From Azospirillum tabaci (lineage in GTDB: Bacteria > Pseudomonadota > Alphaproteobacteria > Azospirillales > Azospirillaceae), in contig NZ_JACCJY010000021.1 in the NCBI RefSeq assembly GCF_014596085.1, forward strand, positions 62,001 through 126,000: DNA of 64,000 nt. Reading direction: 5' to 3'. A program made the translations under genes and the position numbers. Below the pieces are notes generated by a model. The model was not told the origin of the DNA, made no database searches, and was given only the letters and a program-made list of their open reading frames with translations. Positions 55,179-64,000 of this stretch are shown here, piece after piece (the first letter of the stretch is position 1; each line of letters starts with the position of its first letter).

Positions 55179-56867
55179 ATGCAGCCCTGGACACAAGTCT
55201 ACGATCCCGCGGGTAACCTTTGGCTTTCGGCACTTGTGGCCGCGTTGCCGATCATCTTCTTCTTCATCGCGCTGACCGTCCTGCGCATGAAGGGCCACAT
55301 CGCGGGCACCATCACCGTCGCCATTTCGCTGGCCGTCGCCATCCTGTTCTACAAGATGCCGGTCGGCATGGCGCTGGCGTCCGCCGGATACGGCTTCCTC
55401 TACGGCCTGTGGCCCATCGCCTGGATCATCGTGGCCGCCGTGTTCCTCTACAAGATCACGGTCAAGACCGGTCAGTTCGAGATCATCCGCTCGTCGGTGG
55501 TGTCGATCACCGAGGACCAGCGGCTTCAGATGCTGATGGTCGGCTTCTCCTTCGGCGCCTTCCTGGAAGGTGCGGCGGGCTTCGGCGCTCCGGTCGCCAT
55601 CACCGCGGCGCTGCTGGTCGGGCTGGGCTTCAACCCGCTCTACGCCGCCGGTCTCTGCCTGATCGCCAACACCGCCCCGGTGGCCTTCGGCGCCATGGGC
55701 ATTCCGATCATCGTCGCCGGTCAGGTCACCTCGCTCGACCCGTTCAAGATCGGCGCCATGGCCGGCCGCCAGCTTCCGCTGCTGTCCGTCTTCGTGCCCT
55801 TCTGGATCATCATGATCATGGACGGCTGGAAGGGCGTGCGCGAGACCTGGCCCGCCATCCTTGTCGCCGGCGGCACCTTCGCCGTCACCCAGTACTTCAC
55901 CGCCAACTTCATCGGGCCGGAGCTGCCGGACATCACCTCCGCGCTGGTCAGCCTCGTCAGCATCACCGTTTTCCTGAAGTTCTGGAAGCCGAAGGCGATC
56001 TTCCGCTTCGCCAACTCCCCGCTGGCGTCGGGTCCGGTGCCGCAGTCGGTCGGCGCCATGGCGTCGAGCGAGTTCAGCGCCCAGCGCGGCTACAGCGCCG
56101 GTGAGATCGCCAAGGCCTGGTCGCCCTTCCTGATCCTGACCGTGATCGTCACGATCTGGAGCCTGAAGCCCTTCAAGGCCCTGTTCGCCAAGGGCGGCGC
56201 GCTGGCCGACACGGTGCTGTACTTCCCGATCGCCGGGCTGGACAAGCTGGTCCTCAAGGCCGCCCCGATCGTCGCCTCGCCGAAGCCCATCGACGCCGTC
56301 TACAAGCTCGACCTGCTGGCGGCCACCGGCACGGCCATCCTGATCTCCGCGATCATCACGATGGTCATGCTGAAGATGCGCCCGGCCGACGGCGTGAAGA
56401 CCTTCGTCGAGACGGTCAGCGAGCTGAAGCGCCCGATCTACTCGATCGGCATGGTCCTGGCCTTCGCCTTCATCGCCAACTACTCGGGCCTGTCCTCGAC
56501 CCTGGCGCTGCTGCTGGCCGGCACGGGCTTCCTGTTCCCGTTCTTCTCTCCGATCCTGGGCTGGCTGGGCGTGTTCCTGACCGGGTCCGACACGTCGAGC
56601 AACGCGCTGTTCTGCGGCCTGCAGGCCACCACGGCGCAGCAGGTGGGCGTGTCCGACGTGCTGATGGTCGCGGCCAACACGACCGGCGGCGTCACCGGCA
56701 AGATGATCTCCCCACAGTCGATCGCCGTGGCCTGCGCCGCGGTGGGTCTGGTCGGCCGCGAGTCCGAGCTGTTCCGCTTCACCGTGAAGCACAGCCTGTT
56801 CTTCGTCGCGATCATCGGTGTCATCACGATGATTCAGGCCTACATCCTGCCCTGGATGATCCCGTAA
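55179..56867 (+). CDS. lldP: L-lactate permease
   Basis: The 562-aa protein is a lactate permease of the LctP family with about thirteen helices. Landmarks are [20 protein letters not shown] at the N-terminus, the [20 protein letters not shown] segment and, near the end, [20 protein letters not shown]. It imports D- and L-lactate (and glycolate) by proton symport. TAGGAAAC precedes the ATG. A 6-bp hairpin (CGCGTC/GACGCG, 55090-55108) lies in its leader. It is the first gene of the lactate cluster. Confidence 0.93.
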   Translation: MQPWTQVYDPAGNLWLSALVAALPIIFFFIALTVLRMKGHIAGTITVAISLAVAILFYKMPVGMALASAGYGFLYGLWPIAWIIVAAVFLYKITVKTGQFEIIRSSVVSITEDQRLQMLMVGFSFGAFLEGAAGFGAPVAITAALLVGLGFNPLYAAGLCLIANTAPVAFGAMGIPIIVAGQVTSLDPFKIGAMAGRQLPLLSVFVPFWIIMIMDGWKGVRETWPAILVAGGTFAVTQYFTANFIGPELPDITSALVSLVSITVFLKFWKPKAIFRFANSPLASGPVPQSVGAMASSEFSAQRGYSAGEIAKAWSPFLILTVIVTIWSLKPFKALFAKGGALADTVLYFPIAGLDKLVLKAAPIVASPKPIDAVYKLDLLAATGTAILISAIITMVMLKMRPADGVKTFVETVSELKRPIYSIGMVLAFAFIANYSGLSSTLALLLAGTGFLFPFFSPILGWLGVFLTGSDTSSNALFCGLQATTAQQVGVSDVLMVAANTTGGVTGKMISPQSIAVACAAVGLVGRESELFRFTVKHSLFFVAIIGVITMIQAYILPWMIP

Positions 56868-57198
56868 GCGTCGAAGCCTGAACCCCCTTCTCCTCCCCCC
56901 GGGGAGAAGGGGGGGGCATCCACTGCCGAGCTTTATTCCCTACGGCGCCGCTCGGCCTTCCATCCGGTCGGGTGGCGCCGCTTTCTTTGTGCATTGCACC
57001 AGCGCAGCGCTGGGTTTGGTCAATTCATTTTACCATTGCGGCCACCAAGCAAATCGATTATCCGACGTACTGACTGTGGCACACAACAAGCCGTCCGTCT
57101 GACGGGCGGAAACAAACGTCGCCCCAGCACCCGCAACCCGGACCGGCGATCACGGAGGAGTCGTCGCGCGGTCCCAGATCCGGAGGCCCCGAGAACCG
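56868..57198 (+). terminator. lldP-dld intergenic region with hairpins and a probable terminator
   Basis: The 331-bp gap has no gene. A GC hairpin CCCCCTTCTCC (56883-56893) with GGAGAAGGGGG (56903-56913) sits 15 bp after lldP. CGGCGCC (56943-56949) pairs with GGCGCCG (56974-56980) and is followed by CTTTCTTTG, a plausible intrinsic terminator. A palindrome CCAGCG-CAG-CGCTGG (56999-57013) follows. The octamer TTTGGTCA at 57015-57022 also occurs at 55008-55015 upstream of lldP. dld may therefore have its own regulated promoter here. Confidence 0.5.
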
Positions 57199-60072
57199 AT
57201 GCTGCCCGCGCCCTATGACCGCCTGCACGCGGCCCTCCGGGAGTTCATGCCGGACGAACGCCTCGTCACCGACCCGCTGCGCACGCTGGCCTACGGGACC
57301 GACGGCAGCTTCTACCGCCTGATCCCGAAGATCGTCGCCATCGTCGAGGCCGAGGGCGAGGTGGTGCGGCTGCTCAACCTCTGCCGGGAGCTGAAGACCC
57401 CGGTGACCTTCCGCGCCGCCGGCACCAGCCTGTCGGGTCAGGCGGTCACCGATTCCGTCCTGGTCCTGCTGGGCGACAGCTGGCGCGGCTGCACCATCCC
57501 GCCGGGTGCGGCGACGGTGACCCTCCAGCCCGGCGTCATCGGGGCGGAGGCGAACCGCAAGCTGGCTCCCTTCGGGCGGAAGATCGGTCCGGACCCGGCC
57601 TCCATCGCCACCGCCAAGATCGGCGGCATCGCGGCCAACAACGCCAGCGGCATGTGCTGCGGCACCGCGCAGAACAGCTACCGCACGCTGGCCTCGATGC
57701 GGCTGGTGCTGGCCGACGGCACGCTGCTCGACACCGGCGACGCGGCCAGCCGCGACGCCTTCGCCGTCAGCCACGGCGCCCTGCTGTCCGGCCTGTCCGA
57801 TCTGGCCGCCCGCACCCGCGCCGACGACAAGCTGGCGGAGCGCATCCGCAACAAGTTCCGCATCAAGAACACCACGGGCTACAGCCTGAACGCCCTGGTG
57901 GACTTCGAGGAGCCGATCGAGATCCTCCAGCACCTGATGATCGGGTCGGAGGGCACGCTCGGCTTCCTGTCCGAGATCACCTACAACACGGTGCCGGAGC
58001 ACGCCCACAAGGCGAACGCCCTGCTGATGTACCCGGACATTGGGGAGGCGTGCCGCGCCGTCGCTCTGATGAAGCCGACGCCGGTCTCGGCGGTGGAGCT
58101 GATGGACCGCGCCTCGCTGCGCTCGGTCGAAGGCAAGCCGGGCATGCCGAACTTCATCGGCGGGCTGGGGCCGGACGCCTCCGCCCTGCTGGTGGAGATC
58201 CGCGGCGAGGATGCGGCGGCGCTGGACGCCAACATCGCTGCGGTCAGCGCGGTGATCGCCCAGACCCATACCCTGTTCCCGCCGACCTTCACCACCGACG
58301 CCAAGCTGGGCGAAAGCTACTGGAAGATCCGCAAGGGCCTGTTCCCGGCGGTCGGCGCCATGCGCAAGGTCGGCACCACGGTCATCATCGAGGATGTGGC
58401 CTACCCGCTCGACCGCCTGGCCGAGGCGACGGTGGAGCTTCAAGCCATGTTCCTGAAGTTCGGCTACACCGAGGCGATCATCTTCGGCCACGCGCTCGAA
58501 GGGAACCTGCACTTCGTCTTCACCCAGGCCTTCGACACCGACGAGGAGGTCGACCGCTACCGCCGCTTCATGGACGCGGTGTGCGATCAGGTGGTGCGCA
58601 AGTACGACGGCTCGCTGAAGGCGGAGCACGGCACGGGCCGCAACATGGCCCCCTTCGTGGAGATGGAGTGGGGTCCACAGGCCTACGGCCTGATGAAGGA
58701 GATCAAGGCGCTGCTCGACCCGCAGGGCCTGCTGAACCCCGGCGTCATCCTGAACGACGACCCGGAGGCGCATCTCAAGAACCTGAAGGCGATGCCGCCC
58801 GCCCATCCGCTGGTGGACACCTGCATCGAGTGCGGCTTCTGCGAGCCGACCTGCCCGTCGCACAAGATGACGCTCTCCCCCCGCCAGCGCATCGTCGGCT
58901 GGCGCGAGATTTCCCGACTGGAAGCCACCGGTGCCGATGCGACGCGGCTCAGCGCTCTGCACGAGGCTTACGACTATCAGGGCATCGACACCTGCGCGGC
59001 CTGCGGCCTCTGTTCCACCGCCTGTCCGGTGGGGATCGAGACGGGGCTGCTCATCAAGGCGATCCGCGGCGACCGCCGCGGGACGATGGCCCAGGGGTTC
59101 GGCACCTACGTCGCCGACCACACCGCCGGAGCGCTGAGCGTCGCCCGCGCCGGCCTGAAGCTCGCCGATCTGGCCAAGCGGGCGCTCGGCGACGGCACGG
59201 CCAATTCGCTGTTCGAAGGGCTGCGCAACGTCACCGGCCAGCGCCTGCCGCATCTGCCGCGCGCCCTGCCCACCGCGACCAATTTCACGCCGCTGCCCCA
59301 AGCCAAGGCGTCCGCCGACGCGCCGACCGTCGTGTATGTGCCGAGCTGCACCAGCCGCAGCATGGGTCCGGCCGCCAACGATCCGGAGAAGACCCCGCTG
59401 CCGGTCAAGGTGGAGGCGCTGTTCCAGAAGGCCGGCTACCGCGTCGCCTATCCGGAGCAGTTGGCCTCGCTGTGCTGCGGCATGCCGCTGGAGAGCAAGG
59501 GCCTCGCCGCCCAGGCCGACGCCAAGGCGGAGGAGATGGTCCGCGCCATCTGGGCGGCCAGTGCCAACGGCACCGCCCCGGTGGTCCTCGACACCAGCCC
59601 TTGCTCCTTCCGTCTGAAAAAGCACCTGAAGGACGCCGGGCTGCAGGTCCTGGATCTGGTGGAGTTCATCCACGACCATCTGCTGGACCGGCTGAATTTC
59701 ACCAAGCAGACGGAGCCGGTGGTGCTGCACCTGACCTGTTCCACCCGCCGCATGGGGCTGGACGGCAAGATGAAGGCGGTGGCCGCCGCCTGCGCCACCC
59801 AGGTGGTGGTACCGGAGGATGTCGGCTGCTGCGGCTTCGCCGGCGACAAGGGCTTCACCACGCCGGAGCTGAACGCCCACGCCCTGCGCCACCTGTCCAA
59901 GGACATCCCCGCCGGGGCCAAGGCCGGCTATTCGAACAGCCGGACCTGCGAGATCGGCCTGTCCGACCACTCCGGCCTGCCGTACCGTTCCATCGTCTAT
60001 CTGGTCGATGCCTGCTCGACGCCGAAGGCTCCCGCCACGGCTTCCACGCGCGCGTCGGAACCCGCGTTCTGA
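57199..60072 (+). CDS. dld: FAD-linked D-lactate dehydrogenase with Fe-S domain (Dld-II type)
   Basis: The 957-aa protein combines a PCMH-type FAD-binding domain (VTFRAAGTSLSGQAVTDSV near 75; GGIAANNASGMCCG near 145) and a FAD-oxidase C-terminal domain (about 280-520). It also has a two-cluster ferredoxin region (CIECGFCEPTCPSHKM near 542; CAACGLCSTACPVG near 600) and two CCG domains (LCCGMPLESKGL; VGCCGFAGDKGF) at the end. This is the layout of respiratory Dld-II, which oxidises D-lactate and passes electrons to the chain. Its place between lldP and lldEFG matches the lactate cluster described in Shewanella. The SD GGAGG lies a little far from the ATG. Confidence 0.9.
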   Translation: MLPAPYDRLHAALREFMPDERLVTDPLRTLAYGTDGSFYRLIPKIVAIVEAEGEVVRLLNLCRELKTPVTFRAAGTSLSGQAVTDSVLVLLGDSWRGCTIPPGAATVTLQPGVIGAEANRKLAPFGRKIGPDPASIATAKIGGIAANNASGMCCGTAQNSYRTLASMRLVLADGTLLDTGDAASRDAFAVSHGALLSGLSDLAARTRADDKLAERIRNKFRIKNTTGYSLNALVDFEEPIEILQHLMIGSEGTLGFLSEITYNTVPEHAHKANALLMYPDIGEACRAVALMKPTPVSAVELMDRASLRSVEGKPGMPNFIGGLGPDASALLVEIRGEDAAALDANIAAVSAVIAQTHTLFPPTFTTDAKLGESYWKIRKGLFPAVGAMRKVGTTVIIEDVAYPLDRLAEATVELQAMFLKFGYTEAIIFGHALEGNLHFVFTQAFDTDEEVDRYRRFMDAVCDQVVRKYDGSLKAEHGTGRNMAPFVEMEWGPQAYGLMKEIKALLDPQGLLNPGVILNDDPEAHLKNLKAMPPAHPLVDTCIECGFCEPTCPSHKMTLSPRQRIVGWREISRLEATGADATRLSALHEAYDYQGIDTCAACGLCSTACPVGIETGLLIKAIRGDRRGTMAQGFGTYVADHTAGALSVARAGLKLADLAKRALGDGTANSLFEGLRNVTGQRLPHLPRALPTATNFTPLPQAKASADAPTVVYVPSCTSRSMGPAANDPEKTPLPVKVEALFQKAGYRVAYPEQLASLCCGMPLESKGLAAQADAKAEEMVRAIWAASANGTAPVVLDTSPCSFRLKKHLKDAGLQVLDLVEFIHDHLLDRLNFTKQTEPVVLHLTCSTRRMGLDGKMKAVAAACATQVVVPEDVGCCGFAGDKGFTTPELNAHALRHLSKDIPAGAKAGYSNSRTCEIGLSDHSGLPYRSIVYLVDACSTPKAPATASTRASEPAF

Positions 60073-60092
60073 GGCGGGAGGGAGGAAAAACC

Positions 60093-60863
60093 ATGAGCCA
60101 CGACGGCACCATGAGCCGGCCCGACATCGAGCGGCCCGAAAGCGTTTACTTCTTCGGCACCTGTCTGGTCGACCTGTTCTATCCGGAAGCCGGCATGGCC
60201 GGCATGGAGCTGCTGAAGCAGCAGGGCGTCCGCGTCGTCTTCCCGCAGGGGCAGAGCTGCTGCGGCCAGCCCGCCTACAACTCCGGCTACCGGGAGGAGG
60301 CGCTGAAGGTCGCGCGCGCGCAGCTCGATTACTTTCCCGGCGACTGGCCCATCGTCGTGCCGTCGGGCTCCTGCGCCGGCATGATGAGCAAGCACTGGCC
60401 CGACCTGTTCAAGGGCGAGCCGGACGAGGCCCGTGCCCGTCAGGTGGCGTCCCGCGTGTGGGAGCTGACCCAATTCCTCGTCCAGGTTCTCAAGGTCAAA
60501 TTCGAGGACCAGGGGCCGCCGGTGAAGATCACGTGGCACGCCTCCTGCCACGCCCAGCGCGAAATGGGCGTGACCGACGAGCCGAAGGCCCTGCTGCGCC
60601 AGCTCGCCAACGTGGAGTTGGTGGAGTTGCAGCGGGAGAAGGAATGCTGCGGCTTCGGCGGCACCTTCGCCGTGCGCCATCCGGAGATTTCCGCGGCGAT
60701 GGTCGGCGACAAGGTGGCGGACATCGAGAACACCGGGGCGAAGGCCGTGGTGTCCGGCGACTGCGGCTGCCTGATGAACATCTCCGGCGCACTGGAGGGC
60801 GGCAAGAAGCCGGTCCGCGGCGTCCACATCGCCCAGTTCCTGAAGGAGCGCACCCATGGGTGA
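60093..60863 (+). CDS. lldE: L-lactate dehydrogenase complex subunit LldE (LutA-like)
   Basis: The 256-aa protein has two CCG (cysteine-rich) domains: SCCGQPAYNSGY near 54 and ECCGFGGTFAV near 189, with further Cys in HASCHAQREMG and SGDCGCLMN. Such domains bind a non-cubane Fe-S cluster. It is the LldE/LutA subunit of the flavin-free, three-protein L-lactate oxidation complex. GGAGG precedes the ATG at 60093, 20 bases after the dld stop. It overlaps lldF by eight bases. Confidence 0.92.
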   Translation: MSHDGTMSRPDIERPESVYFFGTCLVDLFYPEAGMAGMELLKQQGVRVVFPQGQSCCGQPAYNSGYREEALKVARAQLDYFPGDWPIVVPSGSCAGMMSKHWPDLFKGEPDEARARQVASRVWELTQFLVQVLKVKFEDQGPPVKITWHASCHAQREMGVTDEPKALLRQLANVELVELQREKECCGFGGTFAVRHPEISAAMVGDKVADIENTGAKAVVSGDCGCLMNISGALEGGKKPVRGVHIAQFLKERTHG

Positions 60864-62280
60864 GACCAGCATCAATTTCGCCAAGGCCTCCAGCGCGGCG
60901 CTCCAGGACCAGCAGCTTCGCGGCAACTTCCGCCGTGCCATGGACGGGCTGATGTCCAAGCGCGCGGTGCAGTTCGCCGACACCGCCGAGTGGAACGGTG
61001 TCCGCGCGCTCGGCGCTTCGGTCCGCCTGCGCGCCCTGTCCAAGCTGCCGGAACTGCTGGAAAAGCTGGAAGCCAACTGCACCCGCAACGGCATCCAGGT
61101 CCATTGGGCCTCCACCACCGACGAGGCCAACGCCATCGTCCTGTCCATCATGCAGCGCGTGAACGCGAAGTTGGTGGTCAAGGGCAAGTCGATGGTGTCG
61201 GAGGAGATGCACCTCAACGCCTTCCTGGAAAAGCACGGCATCGAGAGCCTGGAAAGCGACCTCGGCGAATACATCGTCCAGCTCGATGAAGCGATGCCCT
61301 CGCACATCATCATGCCGGCGATCCACATGAACACCAAGCAGATCGCCCATCTGTTCAAGCAGAAGATCAAGGAGGCGGAATACACCGAGGACGTGGCCCA
61401 GCTCACCGACCTCGCCCGCCGCGTCCTGCGCAAGAAGTTCGCGACCGCCGACGTCGGGATCTCCGGCGTCAACATGGCGGTGGCGGAGACGGGCACGCTC
61501 TGCTTGGTGGAGAACGAGGGCAACGGGCGCATGAGCACCACGGTGCCGCCCGTCCACATCGCCGTCATGGGCCTGGAAAAGGTCGTGGAGAAGCTGGAGG
61601 ACGTGCCGCCGGTCATCAGCCTGCTGACCCGCTCCGCCACCGCCCAGCCGATCACCACCTACGTCAACATGATCTCCAGCCCCCGCAAGGAGGGCGAGAA
61701 GGACGGCCCGAACGAGATCCATCTGGTGATCCTCGACAACGGCCGGTCGGGCATCTACGCCGACGAGGAGCTGCGCAACACGCTGCGCTGCATCCGCTGC
61801 GGCGCCTGCATGAACCATTGCCCGGTCTACACCAAGGTCGGCGGCCACGCCTATCAGGCGCCCTACCCCGGCCCGATCGGCTCGATCCTGATGCCGCAGG
61901 TGGAGGGTCTGGAGAAGCGGGGCGAGTTGCCGCACGCCTGCACCATGTGCAACGCCTGCGTCGAGATCTGCCCGGTCAAGATTCCCATCGTCGAGATCAT
62001 GGGCCGCCTGCGGTCGGAGGCCGTGCACCCCGGCGACGCGGTGCGGGGCGCCGGATCGCACGCCAGCAAGGCGGAGGCGATGGTGTGGAAGGGCTGGTCG
62101 ATGACCTACGCCTCACCGCTCGCCTACCAGTTCGCGACGGCGCTGCTGGCGAAGCTGGGCAACGCCGCCCCTGCCAGCCTGCCGCTGCTCAAGGAGTGGA
62201 CGAACGTGCGGTCCAAGCCGCGCTTCGCCAACCGCACGCTTCACGCCCTCGCCCGCGAGAAGGGGATTCCCGATGTCTGA
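60856..62280 (+). CDS. lldF: L-lactate dehydrogenase complex iron-sulfur subunit LldF (LutB-like)
   Basis: The 474-aa protein has an N-terminal LUD-type domain (about 60-300, GVNMAVAETGTLCLVENEGN) and a C-terminal 4Fe-4S region: CIRCGACMNHCPVYTKVGG near 314 and CTMCNACVEICPVKI near 365. It is the central electron-carrying subunit of the LldEFG complex at the membrane. It is translationally coupled at both ends: eight-base overlaps with lldE and lldG. Confidence 0.93.
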   Translation: MGETSINFAKASSAALQDQQLRGNFRRAMDGLMSKRAVQFADTAEWNGVRALGASVRLRALSKLPELLEKLEANCTRNGIQVHWASTTDEANAIVLSIMQRVNAKLVVKGKSMVSEEMHLNAFLEKHGIESLESDLGEYIVQLDEAMPSHIIMPAIHMNTKQIAHLFKQKIKEAEYTEDVAQLTDLARRVLRKKFATADVGISGVNMAVAETGTLCLVENEGNGRMSTTVPPVHIAVMGLEKVVEKLEDVPPVISLLTRSATAQPITTYVNMISSPRKEGEKDGPNEIHLVILDNGRSGIYADEELRNTLRCIRCGACMNHCPVYTKVGGHAYQAPYPGPIGSILMPQVEGLEKRGELPHACTMCNACVEICPVKIPIVEIMGRLRSEAVHPGDAVRGAGSHASKAEAMVWKGWSMTYASPLAYQFATALLAKLGNAAPASLPLLKEWTNVRSKPRFANRTLHALAREKGIPDV

Positions 62281-62932
62281 GTCCAGAAACGCGATCCTGG
62301 GCAAGCTGCGCGCCGGGCGCGACGCCCACCCGCTGACCCCGCCGGAGTCCGACTTCGCCGTCCTGCGCAACAAGCGCTGGGAAGGTGCGGAGCGGCTGGA
62401 GCGCATCAGGCGCATGATGGAGGCCGTCCACACGGAATTCCTGGAGACGACCGAGGTCGATTGGCCCGCCGACGTCCAGGCCTTCCTCAAAGCGCAGGGC
62501 ACCCGCAACCTTCTGTTCGGTCCGGCGACCGAGGCCGGGGCGCGCCTCTCATCCGAATGGACGGAGGGCGGGCCGGAGCTGGTCCCCTACGCGGACCGGG
62601 TCGAGACCTTCAAGGAGCGGCTGTTCGACGGCATCGACGCCGGCATCACCACGACGCTGGGCGCCATCGCCGACACTGGCAGCCTGATCGTCTGGCCGAC
62701 GCCGGAGGAGCCGCGGCTCATGTCGCTGGTGCCGCACATGCATCTGGCGCTGCTGCGCGCCGACGCGCTGTACGACACCTTCTGGCAGGCGATGACCGAG
62801 AACCGCTGGGCCGATGGCATGCCGACCAACGCCCTGCTGATCTCCGGCCCGTCGAAGACGGCGGACATCGAGCAGACTCTGGCCTACGGCGTCCACGGGC
62901 CGAAGCGGCTGGTGGTGGTGGTCATCCGCTAA
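62273..62932 (+). CDS. lldG: L-lactate dehydrogenase complex subunit LldG (LutC-like, LUD domain)
   Basis: The 219-aa protein is a LUD (DUF162) domain subunit. It has an N-terminal helical part (RNAILGKLRAGRDAHPLTPP) and the LUD core DAGITTTLGAIADTGSLIVW, ending in ISGPSKTADIEQTLAYGVHG, the conserved family ending. It completes the LldEFG L-lactate oxidation complex. It is the last gene of the cluster; a hairpin terminator candidate follows. Confidence 0.92.
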   Translation: MSESRNAILGKLRAGRDAHPLTPPESDFAVLRNKRWEGAERLERIRRMMEAVHTEFLETTEVDWPADVQAFLKAQGTRNLLFGPATEAGARLSSEWTEGGPELVPYADRVETFKERLFDGIDAGITTTLGAIADTGSLIVWPTPEEPRLMSLVPHMHLALLRADALYDTFWQAMTENRWADGMPTNALLISGPSKTADIEQTLAYGVHGPKRLVVVVIR

Positions 62933-62961
62933 GGGCGCAGGAGCGCGTTCGACGTTCATAA

Positions 62962-62984
62962 CCCTCTCCCCTCTGGGGAGAGGG
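62962..62984 (+). terminator. Hairpin after lldG (CCCTCTCCCC type)
   Basis: CCCTCTCCCC (62962-62971) and GGGGAGAGGG (62975-62984) make a perfect 10-bp stem with a 3-base loop, followed by AATTTAAAGG. It lacks a true T-run but is well placed to end the lactate transcript. It belongs to the same hairpin family as 56883-56913. Confidence 0.6.
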
Positions 62985-63075
62985 AATTTAAAGGCCCGCA
63001 CGGGTGGCGGCGCGCTGCCGGGACGGGTATAGTGCGGGGGCTTGTTCGCCTCGTGCTTTTTAGGACCCCACCGCC

Positions 63076-63534
63076 TTGGACCAGACCGCCGTTCCCACCC
63101 CCCAATCCGCCACCATCGCCGAACGCGTCGCGAAAACCGGCATCGACGAGGCGATGATCGAAGCCCTCGTCCGCACCTTCTATGGCAAGATCCGCGGCGA
63201 CGCCCTGCTCGGCCCGGTCTTCGGCGCGGCGATCACCGACTGGGAGCCGCATCTTCTGAAGATGATCGACTTCTGGTCCTCCGTCGCCCTGCTGACCCAC
63301 CGCTACGACGGGCGCCCCCTGCCTGCCCACATCCGCTTCGACATCGGGCCGGCGCACTTCGAACGCTGGCTGGAGTTGTTCCGCGAGACGACGGCCGAGG
63401 TCTGCACGCCCGAGGCCGCCGCCTTCTTCGAGGACCGCGCCGCCAACATCGGGCGCAGCATCCAGATGGGGGTGGATTTCTTCCGCAAGCAGGCCGCCGC
63501 CGACGCGGGCACCGGCCCCGGAACCGGCGCCTGA
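63076..63534 (+). CDS. Group III truncated hemoglobin
   Basis: The product (152 aa from a TTG at 63076) matches group III truncated hemoglobins. The B-helix region is LVRTFYGKIRGDALLGPVFG, the E region is WEPHLLKMIDFWSSV, and RPLPAHIRFDIGPAHFERWL contains the proximal His in AHFERWL. These small hemoproteins bind oxygen or NO; their role is usually unclear, with NO or peroxide handling proposed. No ATG gives the complete fold, so the TTG start is accepted. It follows the lactate cluster but has its own position after the hairpin. Confidence 0.85.
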   Translation: MDQTAVPTPQSATIAERVAKTGIDEAMIEALVRTFYGKIRGDALLGPVFGAAITDWEPHLLKMIDFWSSVALLTHRYDGRPLPAHIRFDIGPAHFERWLELFRETTAEVCTPEAAAFFEDRAANIGRSIQMGVDFFRKQAAADAGTGPGTGA

Positions 63535-64000
63535 TCAGGCCCCGCGCACCGGCTTGCCCTTCACACCCCAGCTGTCCGTGAAGTCGCGCACGCCGGGGAT
63601 GGTCATCATGTGGGCGTCCTTGACGTAGACGAACTGCTTGGGGCCAAGCTCGTACTCCATCATCGTGATGCCCTTGGCCCGGCAGCGCTTCTGCTCCTCC
63701 TCCCGGATGCGGCGGTCGGACACCACCATGTCGGGATGCTCCAGCCCGACCCCGGCGCAGAAGCTGCGGAAGCCGCTGTTGGCGCCCTCGGCGACGAGGC
63801 GCGGCTGGGTGTCGGGCGTGCTGCTGAAGCGGCTGGCCGCGGTGCCGACCGCCCCCCGCATGGACGGGCTGCCGACGATCCAGATCCCGCGTTCTTCCGG
63901 CGGCGGCTTCGGCACGGTCGGGGGCGGCAGGGTGGCCGTCTGCTGCGGCGATTGGAATCCGGGGAACTGGCACCCGGCCAGCGCCGCCGCGACGGCGACC
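63535..64000 (-). CDS. Lipoprotein of unknown function, N-terminus outside the window
   Basis: The frame is open to the window edge. Near the truncated N-terminus VAVAAALAGCQFPGFQS shows a lipobox (LAGC), so the mature protein is a lipoprotein with a proline-rich spacer (LPPPTVPKPPPEERG). The following 110 residues (IWIVGSPSMRGAVGTAASRF, then PRLVAEGANSGFRSFCAGVG) resemble a periplasmic phosphate-binding-like start but cannot be assigned securely. The conserved-looking end is MMTIPGVRDFTDSWGVKGKP. Its stop codon directly abuts that of the truncated hemoglobin gene. Confidence 0.6.
   Translation of the reverse strand, partial: VAVAAALAGCQFPGFQSPQQTATLPPPTVPKPPPEERGIWIVGSPSMRGAVGTAASRFSSTPDTQPRLVAEGANSGFRSFCAGVGLEHPDMVVSDRRIREEEQKRCRAKGITMMEYELGPKQFVYVKDAHMMTIPGVRDFTDSWGVKGKPVRGA

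Noticed and set aside
57058..59970. Minus-strand open frame of 970 codons
   Set aside because: It lies antisense to the dld gene, whose FAD and Fe-S motifs are unmistakable. The reverse translation is rich in Gly, Arg, Gln and His, typical of shadow frames in GC-rich DNA.
57654..60092. Long upstream extension of lldE in the same frame
   Set aside because: The extension overlaps dld in another frame and is Arg/Gly-rich. The ATG at 60093 with GGAGG gives the exact family N-terminus.

Overview
The window is GC-rich, densely coded DNA with alphaproteobacterial gene content. It has the N-acetylglutaminylglutamine osmolyte trio, FixJ-type and LytTR two-component systems, many chemotaxis and hybrid-kinase genes, a TTT-type transporter, a group III truncated hemoglobin and group-specific small proteins. 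I infer a free-living or plant-associated Rhodospirillales bacterium, most likely Azospirillum or a close relative. There is no 16S rRNA gene to prove this, and I saw no rRNA gene, tRNA gene, CRISPR array or insertion sequence.

Layout. 1-5.5 kb: tail of a LysR regulator, small membrane proteins, a divergent MocR regulator/PNPOx-like pair and a GT61 glycosyltransferase. 5.8-10.5 kb: asnO-ngg-M42 peptidase operon for the dipeptide osmolyte NAGGN. 10.5-17.9 kb (minus strand): MFS transporter, CstA/BtsT-type pyruvate transporter with its LytS/LytTR two-component system, a small orphan family member and an RlpA lipoprotein. 18.3-24.1 kb: serralysin-like RTX metalloprotease, Lin0512 protein, TraB-like protein and exbB-exbD-tonB behind a Fur-like site. 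24.1-28.5 kb: FixJ-type regulator with MASE1 kinase, glutamate dehydrogenase and an Rnk-like protein. 28.6-34.2 kb: DUF2325 protein, chemoreceptor, DUF2293 protein and a marR-DUF1398 operon.

34.2-42.6 kb: a decayed chemoreceptor fragment, then a signalling cluster (two orphan periplasmic binding proteins, a large hybrid kinase, a single-domain receiver and a REC-kinase), then a Zn-ribbon protein coupled to a second copy of the small orphan family. 42.6-50.1 kb (minus strand): an eight-gene iclR-dgoK-dgoA-tctCBA-lactonase-SDR operon for sugar-acid uptake and oxidation. 50.2-53.9 kb: clpB and a CtaG-like protein. 54.0-62.9 kb: lactate utilisation (lldR regulator, lldP, dld-II, lldE, lldF, lldG). 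The window ends with a truncated hemoglobin and a partial lipoprotein.

Cis-acting signals gave the most informative observations. Two ACCGCT(C)-type direct repeats with a 13-bp spacer sit upstream of cstA, which is the arrangement I recall for E. coli BtsR. A Fur-like promoter architecture is shared, in the same register, by exbB and the DUF2325 gene. Two identical-arm inverted repeats (TCCGTA-N4-TACGGA) lie between gdh and rnk. A FadR-type TGGT-N3-ACCA operator lies between lldR and lldP. All functions come from reading translations and motifs by eye; no database search was run.
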